A stretch of DNA of 64,000 bases from an uncultured Lachnospiraceae bacterium (GTDB lineage: Bacteria; Bacillota; Clostridia; Lachnospirales; Lachnospiraceae). The translations under genes were made by a program, and so were the position numbers. The stretch spans positions 1-64,000 of the forward strand of contig CAJTXA010000002.1 in NCBI GenBank assembly GCA_910579865.1. Direction: 5' to 3'. Below are positions 25,698 to 33,828 of this stretch, piece after piece (position 1 is the stretch's first letter; each line of letters starts with the position of its first letter). The notes beneath the pieces are model-generated. The model saw nothing but the letters and a program-made list of their open reading frames with translations. It did no database searches and had not been told where the DNA came from.

Positions 25698-26723
25698 ATG
25701 AAATTGTTATCGATCACAGTTCCATGCTATAATTCGGAGGCGTATATGGAGCATTGTGTAGAGACCTTGCTGGCGGGTGGGGAGTTTGTAGAAATTATTA
25801 TTGTGGATGATGGATCGAAGGATAGGACAGCAGAAATTGCAGATCGATTTGCTGCAGAATATCCAACTAGAGTAAAAGCGATTCATCAGGAAAACGGAGG
25901 ACATGGTGAGGCTGTGAATACTGGGCTTGCTTATGCAACTGGTCAGTATTTTAAAGTAGTAGACAGTGACGATTGGGTAAATGAAAAGGCATATGCTGAG
26001 ATTTTGTCATTTTTAGAAACAGTAGTTTCAGAAGATAGAGAACTGGATATGTTGATTTCTAATTTTGTCTATGAAAAGGAAGGGGTGAAACGAAAAAAGG
26101 TAATGAAATACACACGTGCAATCCCAGAAAAGCAGTTTCTTACTTGGGATGAGATCCATGGATTTACCAGAGGGCATTATATTTTAATGCATTCTGTTAT
26201 CTATCGAACACAGATGTTAAAGGATTGTGGTTTAAAATTACCAGCACATACGTTTTATGTAGATAATATTTTTGTCTATCAACCGCTTCCTTATGTAAAG
26301 TCCTTATATTACTTAAATGTTAATTTTTATCGTTATTTTATCGGAAGAGAGGATCAGTCAGTAAATGAAAAAGTGATGATTTCACGGATTGATCAGCAGT
26401 TGCAAGTCAATAAGCTGATGATTGATATGTATGATTTATTAGATAAAGAAAAAATTCCTTCCGAGAAATTGCGGCATTATATGATACAATATCTAGAAAT
26501 TATTATGACTGTTTCTTCCATTATGTTAATTCGAGCAGGAGAAAAGGAAGATTTGGCAAAGAAAAAAGAACTTTGGCTGTATTTAAAACAAAAAGATCGA
26601 AAACTTTATCGAAAGCTGCGCTATGGTGTGTTAGGAAGAACAATGAATTTGCCAGGCAGGGGGGGAAGAAAATGTTCAGAAATGGGATATAAAATTACAC
26701 AGAAGTTTTTTGGATTTAATTAA
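25698..26723 (+). CDS. Family 2 glycosyltransferase
   Basis: The protein of about 341 residues is a GT-A fold transferase: SITVPCYNSEAYMEHCVETLL at the start, the nucleotide-binding DDGSKD, NGGHGEAVNTGL and the metal-binding DSDDW. It lacks membrane anchors. It probably transfers a sugar to a surface polysaccharide, and its place after glf suggests galactofuranose or a linked sugar. The start ATG at 25698 follows TAGGAGG; the longer frame from 25635 overlaps glf without a ribosome site. The end is Arg- and Gly-rich (PGRGGRK). Confidence 0.88.
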   Translation: MKLLSITVPCYNSEAYMEHCVETLLAGGEFVEIIIVDDGSKDRTAEIADRFAAEYPTRVKAIHQENGGHGEAVNTGLAYATGQYFKVVDSDDWVNEKAYAEILSFLETVVSEDRELDMLISNFVYEKEGVKRKKVMKYTRAIPEKQFLTWDEIHGFTRGHYILMHSVIYRTQMLKDCGLKLPAHTFYVDNIFVYQPLPYVKSLYYLNVNFYRYFIGREDQSVNEKVMISRIDQQLQVNKLMIDMYDLLDKEKIPSEKLRHYMIQYLEIIMTVSSIMLIRAGEKEDLAKKKELWLYLKQKDRKLYRKLRYGVLGRTMNLPGRGGRKCSEMGYKITQKFFGFN

Positions 26724-26761
26724 ATATTTCTTAATTTTTTCTTTATATTTATTGGCAGATA

Positions 26762-26790
26762 TTGTTTTATAGAGATAGGTATGGTATAAT
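26762..26790 (+). promoter_or_regulatory. Sigma-A promoter with extended -10 before the PAP2 gene
   Basis: TTGTTT (26762-26767) and TATAAT (26785-26790) are 17 bases apart, with TGG directly before the -10. It shows that the phosphatase gene can be transcribed apart from the glf group. Confidence 0.7.
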
Positions 26791-26888
26791 CCGCACGTAA
26801 CAAAAAGAGTGTAGAAAAAAATGGGGGGGTCTACAGACGGCTTGCATATTGGAGAATCATATGCTTTTAATGAAGAAGGGTGGTTTTT

Positions 26889-27542
26889 ATGAAAAAGTGG
26901 ATAGGGAAGTATCGCCATGCGTGGTGTTTACTTTATGTATTGATTTATCTTCCGTGGTTTGCCTTTTTGGAAAAAAATGTAACAAAGTATCATTTGGTAC
27001 ATTCTTCGTTGGATGATAAGATACCATTTTGCGAATATTTTATTATTCCTTATTTTTTATGGTTTGCTTATGTTTCAGTGGCAGTGTTGTATTTTCTTTT
27101 TACTTCAAAGGAAGAATACTATAAGCTTTGTACCTTTTTATTTGTAGGAATGACGATTAGTTTGGCGATTTGTACAATATGGCCAAATGGACATGGTTTG
27201 CGGCCTGCTGAGTTTGCAAGGGAAAATATTTTTACTCGTATGGTTGCAGCTTTGTATGCAACAGATACGCCAACTAATGTATTTCCAAGTATTCATGTAT
27301 TTAATTCTATTGGAGTACATCTTGCAGTTCGAAATTGTGAACGATTGCGAAAACAATGGTGGATTCGAATCGGATCAGGGATACTTTGTGTATCGATTAT
27401 TTGTTCTACTGTATTCTTAAAGCAACATTCGATTCTGGATGTGTTTGGAGGAATTGCACTTGGGATTGTGATGAATTATTTTGTATATCGAATGGAACAT
27501 GGATGGGGACGTCAGGAAGAGCTGAAAAAGCAATGGGATTAA
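26889..27542 (+). CDS. PAP2 superfamily membrane phosphatase
   Basis: The protein of about 217 residues has five to six membrane helices and the PAP2 pattern: LRPAEF, the catalytic NVFPSIHVFNS (Ser-x-His) and STVFLKQHSILDVFGG. Members dephosphorylate lipid phosphates such as undecaprenyl pyrophosphate or phosphatidic acid. GAAGAAGGG lies 8 bases before ATG 26889, so this start is preferred over the GTG at 26880. Together with glf and GT2 it fits surface-glycan lipid-carrier recycling, but it has its own promoter. Confidence 0.85.
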   Translation: MKKWIGKYRHAWCLLYVLIYLPWFAFLEKNVTKYHLVHSSLDDKIPFCEYFIIPYFLWFAYVSVAVLYFLFTSKEEYYKLCTFLFVGMTISLAICTIWPNGHGLRPAEFARENIFTRMVAALYATDTPTNVFPSIHVFNSIGVHLAVRNCERLRKQWWIRIGSGILCVSIICSTVFLKQHSILDVFGGIALGIVMNYFVYRMEHGWGRQEELKKQWD

Positions 27543-27559
27543 GTTGAAAGAGGAAAGAT

Positions 27560-27614
27560 AGATACCTTAACGGATGTGAATATCACTGATATAAAAAAGT
27601 GAGTTAAGGTATCT
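27560..27614 (+). repeat. Perfect inverted repeat after the PAP2 gene
   Basis: AGATACCTTAAC (27560-27571) is the exact complement of GTTAAGGTATCT (27603-27614). Inside the 31-base loop a small GTGA-ATA-TCAC hairpin is present. It may terminate the PAP2 transcript, although no T run follows. Confidence 0.55.
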
Positions 27615-27693
27615 TACTGGAATTAAAGTGAGAAGAGTAAAAATTGTTTGATAAAGATAAATTGTTTTTATTAACAATTTTTACAAAAAAGTA

Positions 27694-27722
27694 TTGACAA
27701 TATAGAAGTTATATATTATACT
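27694..27722 (+). promoter_or_regulatory. Strong sigma-A promoter of the tRNA-Val/tRNA-Met unit
   Basis: TTGACA (27694-27699), 17 bases, TATACT (27717-27722). The first tRNA begins 42 bases downstream of the -10. Confidence 0.85.
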
Positions 27723-27764
27723 CTGTAAAGAGCAGTCATAAAGGCGATAAAGATAGAAAAGTAT

Positions 27765-27837
27765 GGGGTCTTAGCTCAGCTGGGAGAGCATCTGCCTTAC
27801 AAGCAGAGGGTCATAGGTTCGAGCCCTATAGGCCCCA
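27765..27837 (+). tRNA. tRNA-Val (anticodon TAC)
   Basis: The acceptor stem GGGGTCT pairs with AGGCCCC. The anticodon stem TCTGC/GCAGA holds the loop CTTACAA. The T arm is ATAGG-TTCGAGC-CCTAT and the discriminator is A. Confidence 0.96.
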
Positions 27838-27866
27838 CTAAAAGCCAAAAATTGACTGCTCTATAT

Positions 27867-27940
27867 GGCGAAATAGCTCAGTTGGCTAGAGCACACGGTT
27901 CATACCCGTGGTGTCGAGGGTTCAAATCCCCCTTTCGCTA
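27867..27940 (+). tRNA. tRNA-Met (anticodon CAT), elongator type
   Basis: The acceptor stem GGCGAAA pairs with TTTCGCT, the anticodon stem CACGG/CCGTG holds TTCATAC, and the T arm is GAGGG-TTCAAAT-CCCCC. The anticodon stem lacks the three consecutive G:C pairs of initiator tRNA, so it is read as elongator (a tRNA-Ile2 with modified C34 cannot be excluded). Confidence 0.9.
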
Positions 27941-27942
27941 CT

Positions 27943-27995
27943 AGAAAAGTTCAAAAAACCTTGAATATATATGGTTTTTTGGACTTTTCTTTTTT
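27943..27995 (+). terminator. Terminator of the tRNA-Val/tRNA-Met unit
   Basis: A long stem pairs AGAAAAGT-CAAAAAACC with GGTTTTTTG-ACTTTTCT and is followed by T5. It ends 27 bases before the methylase start codon. Confidence 0.9.
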
Positions 27996-28021
27996 AGAAT
28001 AGTAGAAAAAGAAGGTAGATA

Positions 28022-29509
28022 ATGTTAGACCATTTTATAAAACAGACAATGAAATATATTGATAGTATGCCAAAAAAAGAACGAAAAAAGTATGGTCAAT
28101 TTTTTACAAGTAAAGAAACAGCTCGTTTTATGGCTGGTTTATATACAATTCCTGAGAGTATGAAAAAAGTTTGTATTTTAGATGCAGGAGCAGGCTCAGG
28201 AATATTGTCTTGTGCGTTGCTAGAGCGATTGGAACAGATTTGTTCTGTTCGGACGATAGAATTAACTTGTTATGAAAATGATAATAATATTTTAGAATTG
28301 CTGAAAGAAAATCTGCAATCTTATCAAGCAAATTCTAAGAAAGATATTCAGATACAAATTATTACAGACAATTATATTACAAGTCAGTCTTTGGATTTTA
28401 ATAATAGGTTAGAGGACAATTTTAATTCCAAAAAATATGATTTTATAATTGGAAATCCTCCTTATATGAAAATATCAAAAGATGCGCCAGAAGCAATTAC
28501 AATGTCAAAAGTTTGCTATGGTACACCAAATTTATATTTTATTTTTGCTGCAATGGGCTTATTTAATCTTAATAAAGATGGAGAAATGGTGTATATTATT
28601 CCTCGTTCATGGACTTCTGGTGCTTATTTTAAGCGCTTTCGCCAGTATTTTTTGACAGAAGGGAAATTAGAATATATTCATTTGTTTATAAGTAGAAATA
28701 AAATATTTGAAAAAGAAAATGTTTTACAAGAAACAATGATTATAAAAGTAAAAAAGACAAATAAAGTACCAGAAGAGATAACAATTACTTCTTCCCAATC
28801 TAATCATGATTTTGATAGTCTAACATCCTTAAATGTACCATATAGTCTTGTGGTGTCAAAACATGATTATTATGTATATTTGGTAACAGATAAAAAAGAA
28901 GTTTCTGTCTTGCGACGGTTGCAAAAGTTTGATAAAACATTGCCAGATATTGGATTAAAGATGAAAACGGGGTTGATAGTTGAGTTTCGTAATCGTGAAA
29001 TATTACGTGATTATGCAGAAGAAGGTGCGATTCCTCTTTTTTATTCGCAACATATTAAACAGGGAGAAGTGAAGTTTCCGATTCAGAAAGAACATGAATA
29101 TATTGTGACTAATCAAAGGGGATTAATACAAGAAAATCGAAATTATTTATTTGTAAAGCGTTTTACTGCAAAAGAAGAACATCGTAGGTTACAGTGTGGC
29201 GTATATCTGTCGAAAAGGTATCCACAATATAAAAAAATAAGTACGCAAAATAAGGTTAATTTTATAGATGAGTTGACAACAAAAATGTCAGAATATCTTG
29301 TATATGGATTATATGTAATTTTTAATTCTACTCTTTATGATGAATATTATAGAATTTTAAATGGTTCAACACAGGTAAATTCAACAGAAATTAATGCTAT
29401 GCCAATACCAGATCTAAAAAATATACAAAAAATGGGGGAAAAATTGATGAAAAGTAAGGACATGTCAGAAGGTAATTGTGATATAATATTGGAGGAATAC
29501 TGTGAGTAA
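28022..29509 (+). CDS. Type II N6-adenine DNA methyltransferase (BsuBI/PstI-type)
   Basis: The 495-residue protein has the start KKYGQFFTSKETARFM typical of TaqI/PstI-type methylases, the S-adenosylmethionine motif ILDAGAGSGILS (about residue 55) and the catalytic NPPY (about residue 147). The C-terminal half would be the target-recognition domain. Members methylate adenine in their target; the neighbouring nuclease suggests CTGCAG. The stop overlaps the nuclease start by 8 bases. A ribosome site GAAGGT precedes the ATG. The pair sits directly after a tRNA operon, a usual site for acquired genes. Confidence 0.9.
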   Translation: MLDHFIKQTMKYIDSMPKKERKKYGQFFTSKETARFMAGLYTIPESMKKVCILDAGAGSGILSCALLERLEQICSVRTIELTCYENDNNILELLKENLQSYQANSKKDIQIQIITDNYITSQSLDFNNRLEDNFNSKKYDFIIGNPPYMKISKDAPEAITMSKVCYGTPNLYFIFAAMGLFNLNKDGEMVYIIPRSWTSGAYFKRFRQYFLTEGKLEYIHLFISRNKIFEKENVLQETMIIKVKKTNKVPEEITITSSQSNHDFDSLTSLNVPYSLVVSKHDYYVYLVTDKKEVSVLRRLQKFDKTLPDIGLKMKTGLIVEFRNREILRDYAEEGAIPLFYSQHIKQGEVKFPIQKEHEYIVTNQRGLIQENRNYLFVKRFTAKEEHRRLQCGVYLSKRYPQYKKISTQNKVNFIDELTTKMSEYLVYGLYVIFNSTLYDEYYRILNGSTQVNSTEINAMPIPDLKNIQKMGEKLMKSKDMSEGNCDIILEEYCE

Positions 29510-30419
29510 AGTTGATGAAGCAAGAGAATTTCTAAAATTGCTTGGGATGCCAAAAGCACAGCAGGCAGATATTTGCTGTTATGTATTATTGGCAATGGCA
29601 GGAATAAAACAAGATACAGCATGGACAAATGCAAAGAATGAATGGATTCGTATTCATGATATGATTCAGTTTGCAAATGTATATTATGGCTCTACTTATG
29701 CAGAAAACAGTAGAGAAACATTTCGTAAACAAGCATTACATCATTTTCGTAATGTTGCTTTTGTAGAAGATAATGGAAAAGCAACAAATAGTCCCAATTA
29801 TAAATATAGACTTACAGAAGAAATACTACAAATAGTAAAGGCATTTCAGACATCAGAGTGGCAAAAATCCATAAATTGGTTTTTGAAATACCACGAAAGG
29901 CTGGTGGACATTTATACTTCAAAAAAGAAAATGACAATGGTTCCAGTGTGTATCAATGGAGTTGATTTTCCGTTTTCTACAGGGAAACATAATGAATTGC
30001 AAAAAGCGATTATTGAAGAATTTGCTCCAAGATTTGCACCTGGTTCAGAATGTTTATATGTTGGTGACACAATAGAAAAGGATTTGGTAAAAAATATTGA
30101 GAAACTAAAAAAATTGGGATTTGAGATAACATTACATGATAAGATGCCAGATGTCATTTTATACAAAGAAGATAAAAATTGGATTTATTTTATAGAATCA
30201 GTAACTTCTGTTGGGCCAATGGATTCAAAAAGAATATTAGAATTAACAGAAATAACAAAGAATGTAACAGCAGGAAAAATATTTGTAACAGCATTTTTAG
30301 ATTTTAAAACATATAAAAGATTTTCAGAAACTTTAGCGTGGGAAACAGAAGTTTGGATTGCAGAAATGCCAGAGCATATGATACATTTGAATGGAAATAA
30401 GTTTTTAGGGCCAAGATAA
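29502..30419 (+). CDS. BsuBI/PstI family type II restriction endonuclease
   Basis: The 305-residue protein matches the BsuBI/PstI nuclease family (PF06616-type): an N-terminal helical domain, then YVGDTIEKDLV, KMPDVILYKEDKNWIYFIESVTSVGPMD and KRILELTEI. The Asp in MPDV and the IES segment form the PD-(D/E)xK-like catalytic site. Known members cut CTGCAG, leaving 3' overhangs. It begins with GTG at 29502, supported by GGAGG, inside the methylase end, so nuclease translation is coupled to methylase translation. Both genes appear intact. Confidence 0.9.
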   Translation: MSKVDEAREFLKLLGMPKAQQADICCYVLLAMAGIKQDTAWTNAKNEWIRIHDMIQFANVYYGSTYAENSRETFRKQALHHFRNVAFVEDNGKATNSPNYKYRLTEEILQIVKAFQTSEWQKSINWFLKYHERLVDIYTSKKKMTMVPVCINGVDFPFSTGKHNELQKAIIEEFAPRFAPGSECLYVGDTIEKDLVKNIEKLKKLGFEITLHDKMPDVILYKEDKNWIYFIESVTSVGPMDSKRILELTEITKNVTAGKIFVTAFLDFKTYKRFSETLAWETEVWIAEMPEHMIHLNGNKFLGPR

Positions 30420-30535
30420 AGGGGAGTTTATCTATGTGTGAAGTATATACTTAATTTTTTAGCATTTATAACAGTGTTGATTATTGTCAACATAGGAAGA
30501 TTTTTAAAAATTTTATTAATTTATAAAAACATGTG

Positions 30536-30561
30536 TATATTTTTGATAAATCTGCCGATAT
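30536..30561 (+). promoter_or_regulatory. Sigma-28-type promoter for the lytic transglycosylase gene
   Basis: GCCGATAT at 30554-30561 matches the flagellar sigma-28 -10 consensus exactly. TATA at 30536-30539 lies 14 bases upstream (consensus TAAA, usual spacing 15). It is 54 bases before the start codon. Confidence 0.55.
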
Positions 30562-30615
30562 AATGAATAAGTTGTGTTATCATAGATAATGGAAGAAAAA
30601 AGGAAAGGAGCCATT

Positions 30616-31359
30616 ATGATACAAGCAATTGATGCATATAAGAATATGACAAATAAAACTTCTGTTGTGCAGGACAATCTGTTTTCTTCTGCGCAGACAG
30701 GACAGACACAGGAATTTTCTAATGTTTTAAAAAGTCAGACAGTTTCTTCAAAAGAGGCAATTGATTCTAAGACAGTAGATATGGATATAATTTTTGCAAA
30801 AGCATCTGCTACATATGATGTACCAGTGAATCTAATTAAAGCAGTTGCAAAAGTGGAATCGAACTTTAATCCAAAGGCAGTTTCTTATTGTGGTGCGCAG
30901 GGAGTCATGCAGCTTATGCCTGCAACTGCAAAAGGATTAGGTGTTTCTGATCCATTTGATGCAGAGCAGAATATTATGGGAGGAACGAAGTATCTTTCTC
31001 AGATGTTAGATCGGTATGATGGAGATGTGAAACTCACATTGGCTGCATATAATGCTGGTGCTGGAAATGTTGCAAAGTATGGGGGAGTTCCACCGTTTAA
31101 AGAAACACAGGCTTATGTAGAAAAGGTTATGGGGAATATGAAAGAAGAGTTTACAACGCCTGTAGTAAGTGTGCCAACTACAACTATAAATACGGAGGAG
31201 AAAGAACTAGATGTTTACCGAGTTACTTCTGCCGATTTAGATTATACACAGAGTGATTATGAACGGTTTGTAAGTGTTTATAATGATATGAAAGCATGGA
31301 ATAGTTTACGAACAATTTATGAAAATTTTGATCCTTTAATAGAAGAAGATACAAAGTAG
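30616..31359 (+). CDS. Lytic transglycosylase (SLT domain), probably flagellum-associated
   Basis: The protein of about 247 residues has a polar N-terminal region (about 1-55), then an SLT/lysozyme-like domain with the catalytic Glu in AKVESNFNPKAVS, GAQGVMQLMPATA, and AAYNAGAGNVAKYGG. The C-terminal 60 residues are acidic. It cleaves the glycan strand between N-acetylmuramic acid and N-acetylglucosamine. No standard signal peptide is visible, so export might use the flagellar apparatus, as for some FlgJ-like enzymes; the sigma-28-type promoter supports this. AGGAAAGGAG places the start at 30616, not at the upstream in-frame ATG 30589. Confidence 0.87.
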   Translation: MIQAIDAYKNMTNKTSVVQDNLFSSAQTGQTQEFSNVLKSQTVSSKEAIDSKTVDMDIIFAKASATYDVPVNLIKAVAKVESNFNPKAVSYCGAQGVMQLMPATAKGLGVSDPFDAEQNIMGGTKYLSQMLDRYDGDVKLTLAAYNAGAGNVAKYGGVPPFKETQAYVEKVMGNMKEEFTTPVVSVPTTTINTEEKELDVYRVTSADLDYTQSDYERFVSVYNDMKAWNSLRTIYENFDPLIEEDTK

Positions 31360-31368
31360 AAAAGATAG

Positions 31369-31408
31369 GAATGGATCAGAGAATAAAATTTTTTTGATCT
31401 GTTCTTTT
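31369..31408 (+). terminator. Rho-independent terminator
   Basis: GAATGGATCA pairs imperfectly with TGATCTGTTC across an A/T-rich loop and is followed by seven T. It follows the transglycosylase stop by about 10 bases. Confidence 0.75.
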
Positions 31409-31487
31409 TTTATTAAAATAAGTGGAAATATATTTCAAGTTATGATATGATAGAATAAAAATATTTTATTATAGAAAGGAAAGAAAA

Positions 31488-31934
31488 ATGGAGAAAGAAA
31501 AAGATAAGAAGCTAGAAAAGCGAGGAAGAAAAAGTGAATATTTGGAGTATCTTGGAGGACTTAAAAAATTATCTCCTTCCGAATATGAATTTATGAAGTT
31601 AATTTGGGAGAGACCAGATGGAATCAGCAGTGAAGAGATCTATAGCAATCCAAATTTTCAACAGCCGCAAGGGACAAAGAGTACAATTCTTTTTAAAATT
31701 CACGAAAAAGGATATGTTGATGTAGTACAAAGAGGATTGCATCATTTTTATTCTCCAAAGTTTACAAAAAGAGAGTATGAACAGGCTATTATAAAACAGA
31801 AGTTAAAGAAAAGTTTTGGACATGCATCTTTTTCTACTTTAGTAGCATCTTTTTGTGGAAAGGAGAAACTAACAGAAGAAGAAAAGGAAAAAGTAAATCA
31901 ACTTTTAAAAGAAATTGAGAAAGAGTCCTTATAA
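31488..31934 (+). CDS. BlaI/MecI-type repressor (first pair)
   Basis: The 148-residue protein has a basic N-terminal extension (about 1-22), then a BlaI/MecI winged helix: LSPSEYEFMKLIWERPDGISSEEIY, KSTILFKIHEKGYVDVVQRG and HHFYSPKF. The C-terminal helices make the dimer and would hold the cleavage site. BlaI proteins repress until cleaved through a partner M56 sensor, encoded 42 bases downstream. No beta-lactamase gene is near, so the induced target is unknown. Confidence 0.88.
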   Translation: MEKEKDKKLEKRGRKSEYLEYLGGLKKLSPSEYEFMKLIWERPDGISSEEIYSNPNFQQPQGTKSTILFKIHEKGYVDVVQRGLHHFYSPKFTKREYEQAIIKQKLKKSFGHASFSTLVASFCGKEKLTEEEKEKVNQLLKEIEKESL

Positions 31935-31976
31935 AAAAACAGAAGAGAAACCGTTATATTTTTGAGGGATGATAGA

Positions 31977-33380
31977 ATGAGAAAGGAAATCAGTGATTTT
32001 ATTCTTTTATTGTGTCTGATTCCGACAACAGGTTTTTTTCTATCTTGGTTTATTACTGTTTTTACAGAGAAAATCAAAATTATAAAGAGAAAACACAAAT
32101 ATTTTTGGATGAGAATAATTCTGTTTTTTTATTTTATTATACCAATTACGATAGTATTTATTTTTCTAGGAAATAGAAAGGCAAATTTTATTTGGATTGG
32201 TGGAGATTTTGATTGTATGTATAATTATAGGAATTCTATTTTATATTACGATTATTTAGAGAAAAAAGAATTTTGGATTTTAGAAGGATTTTTTCTAATT
32301 TGGATAGTGGGAATTGTTATATTAATGGTAATAAGAAGTATACATGGGAAGATTCAATTAAAAGAATTACAAAAGGTTAGTGTATTACAAACGGATCAAC
32401 AGTTTAAAATGTTAAAGACAAAAGCGATGGCAGGATTGGGAATAAAACGAGAAATTCCTGTCTATCGTTCCGAATTATTGGAAGGTTCCTTTTTATCAGG
32501 GACATGGAAACCAGTAATATATTTGCCAAAAAGTGAGATTTCAGAGGAAGAGTTATATTGTATTCTTCGTCATGAATTTGTTCATTATAAAAGGAGGGAT
32601 GTGTGGTTTCAAAGATTATTACTGATTGTTAAGGGGATATATTGGGTAAATCCATTAATTTATCTTTTTTGTAAAGATTTTTTGGATAGTTGTGAGCTGG
32701 CTTGTGATGAAGTAGCATTAGAAAATCAAGAAAAGGAAGTAGTGATAAGTTATATAAAGACTATTTTTCGAATGAGTGCTTTTGGGTTAGAATTTCGGGA
32801 TAGTGTAGGATTTAGTTCAAAAACTATGTGTGAAAGAAGGATAAGAGCAATTATGAGTAGAAACAACGTACAGAAAAAATGTTTAGGTGTATTATTGTCA
32901 GGAGTAATCACATGTTTATTTCCTATAGTATCTTATGCAGCAGTAGAAGGTGCAGTTTATACACAAACAAAATTGGGAACCGTTTTAGAAGAAGCCTATG
33001 CTTCACCTATAGCAAAAGAAAGTGATTCTGTTTATGAAGAAATAATAGAAACAGCAGTGGAGAATTCAGAGATAGCAGTTGTTCGTAGCTTAGGAGGAGC
33101 AGCTAGAGGAACTACACAGATTAATCATACAATAAATGGGTATTATGTTTTGGGACCAGTAGAATTTTCAAAGGGAGATCAAGTGAAATTTCGTTTGATG
33201 GCTGCAAATGAAACAGATGAATTTACGGTAGGAATTTCTGGTAATGGAACAATAACAAAGGTAAAGTCTACGGATGGTATAATTTCTTATACTTTTACAA
33301 TTGAAGAGGATGGTTCTTATGAGCTACTTATGCAAAGTTGGAAATCAGTATCATTAACTGGGACAATTACAATTCCATAA
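31977..33380 (+). CDS. BlaR1-type M56 membrane metallopeptidase sensor (first pair)
   Basis: The protein of about 467 residues has membrane helices near 5-25, 35-60 and 95-120, then the M56 peptidase domain with the zinc motif HEFVH in LRHEFVHYKRRD and the second segment CELACDEVAL. A fourth membrane helix (GVLLSGVITCLFPIVSYAA, about 300) leads to an external C-terminal domain of about 135 residues. That domain looks like a small beta-sandwich (GPVEFSKGDQVKFRLMA) and is not the penicillin-binding domain of classic BlaR1. GAGGGA precedes ATG 31977. It probably senses an envelope signal and inactivates the upstream repressor. Confidence 0.87.
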   Translation: MRKEISDFILLLCLIPTTGFFLSWFITVFTEKIKIIKRKHKYFWMRIILFFYFIIPITIVFIFLGNRKANFIWIGGDFDCMYNYRNSILYYDYLEKKEFWILEGFFLIWIVGIVILMVIRSIHGKIQLKELQKVSVLQTDQQFKMLKTKAMAGLGIKREIPVYRSELLEGSFLSGTWKPVIYLPKSEISEEELYCILRHEFVHYKRRDVWFQRLLLIVKGIYWVNPLIYLFCKDFLDSCELACDEVALENQEKEVVISYIKTIFRMSAFGLEFRDSVGFSSKTMCERRIRAIMSRNNVQKKCLGVLLSGVITCLFPIVSYAAVEGAVYTQTKLGTVLEEAYASPIAKESDSVYEEIIETAVENSEIAVVRSLGGAARGTTQINHTINGYYVLGPVEFSKGDQVKFRLMAANETDEFTVGISGNGTITKVKSTDGIISYTFTIEEDGSYELLMQSWKSVSLTGTITIP

Positions 33381-33413
33381 AAATATTTTTAATAACAAAT
33401 CTGTAAAAACATA

Positions 33414-33442
33414 TTGACAAAATTCAATAACGGCTGTATAAT
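33414..33442 (+). promoter_or_regulatory. Perfect consensus sigma-A promoter
   Basis: TTGACA (33414-33419), 17 bases, TATAAT (33437-33442). It is one of two perfect consensus promoters noticed in the window, yet no annotated gene follows for almost 400 bases. Confidence 0.8.
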
Positions 33443-33448
33443 AACAAT

Positions 33449-33697
33449 ATAATTTAACAGTTTACTTATATTATAAGTTTATCTAGTATAGAATTTTTAT
33501 TCTTGTTTAATAAAATTAATACATATTTCTATATATAGATATTACAAGTTCTTATAATATTAATAGTGAAATGATAACTGTTGGTAAAAGCTATATGTTG
33601 TTTAATGAATTTGCGGGATGGGGAGAATGGTAATAGATAGATAAAATTGAATAAGTTTTACATAAAAAGGCAGACAGTTTTTGATCTGTCTTTTTAT
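33449..33697 (+). ncRNA. Candidate small RNA or small-peptide transcript (about 250 nt)
   Basis: It is defined only by the consensus promoter upstream and the terminator at its end. No known RNA family was recognised. It could be a regulatory RNA, or the message for the 20-residue peptide at 33571-33633, which ends in a Trp/Gly-rich FAGWGEW. It lies between the first BlaR1-type sensor and an LRR lipoprotein. Confidence 0.4.
33662..33697 (+). terminator. Rho-independent terminator of the orphan transcript
   Basis: AGACAG (33672-33677) pairs with CTGTCT (33686-33691), extended by AAAAA and TTTTT arms. Confidence 0.75.
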
Positions 33698-33828
33698 GAA
33701 TAGTTTAAATTATAGATAAGTTAAAGATTCTTTTTTATTTAGAGATAAGATGAAATTGGAAAATTTATGTATTGTATTGAAAAGTTATAATATAATAAAA
33801 ATTATAAAGAGAAAGAGGGGAACTTAAG

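Larger units (their letters stand above)
33381..33828 (+). other. Intergenic region holding a complete orphan transcription unit
   Basis: These 448 bases contain a consensus promoter (33414-33442), about 220 A/T-rich bases, and a hairpin terminator (33662-33697), with no substantial gene between. The only notable frame is a 20-codon frame at 33571-33633 reading MITVGKSYMLFNEFAGWGEW, which has no clear ribosome site. After the terminator the LRR gene has its own AT-rich leader. Confidence 0.5.
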
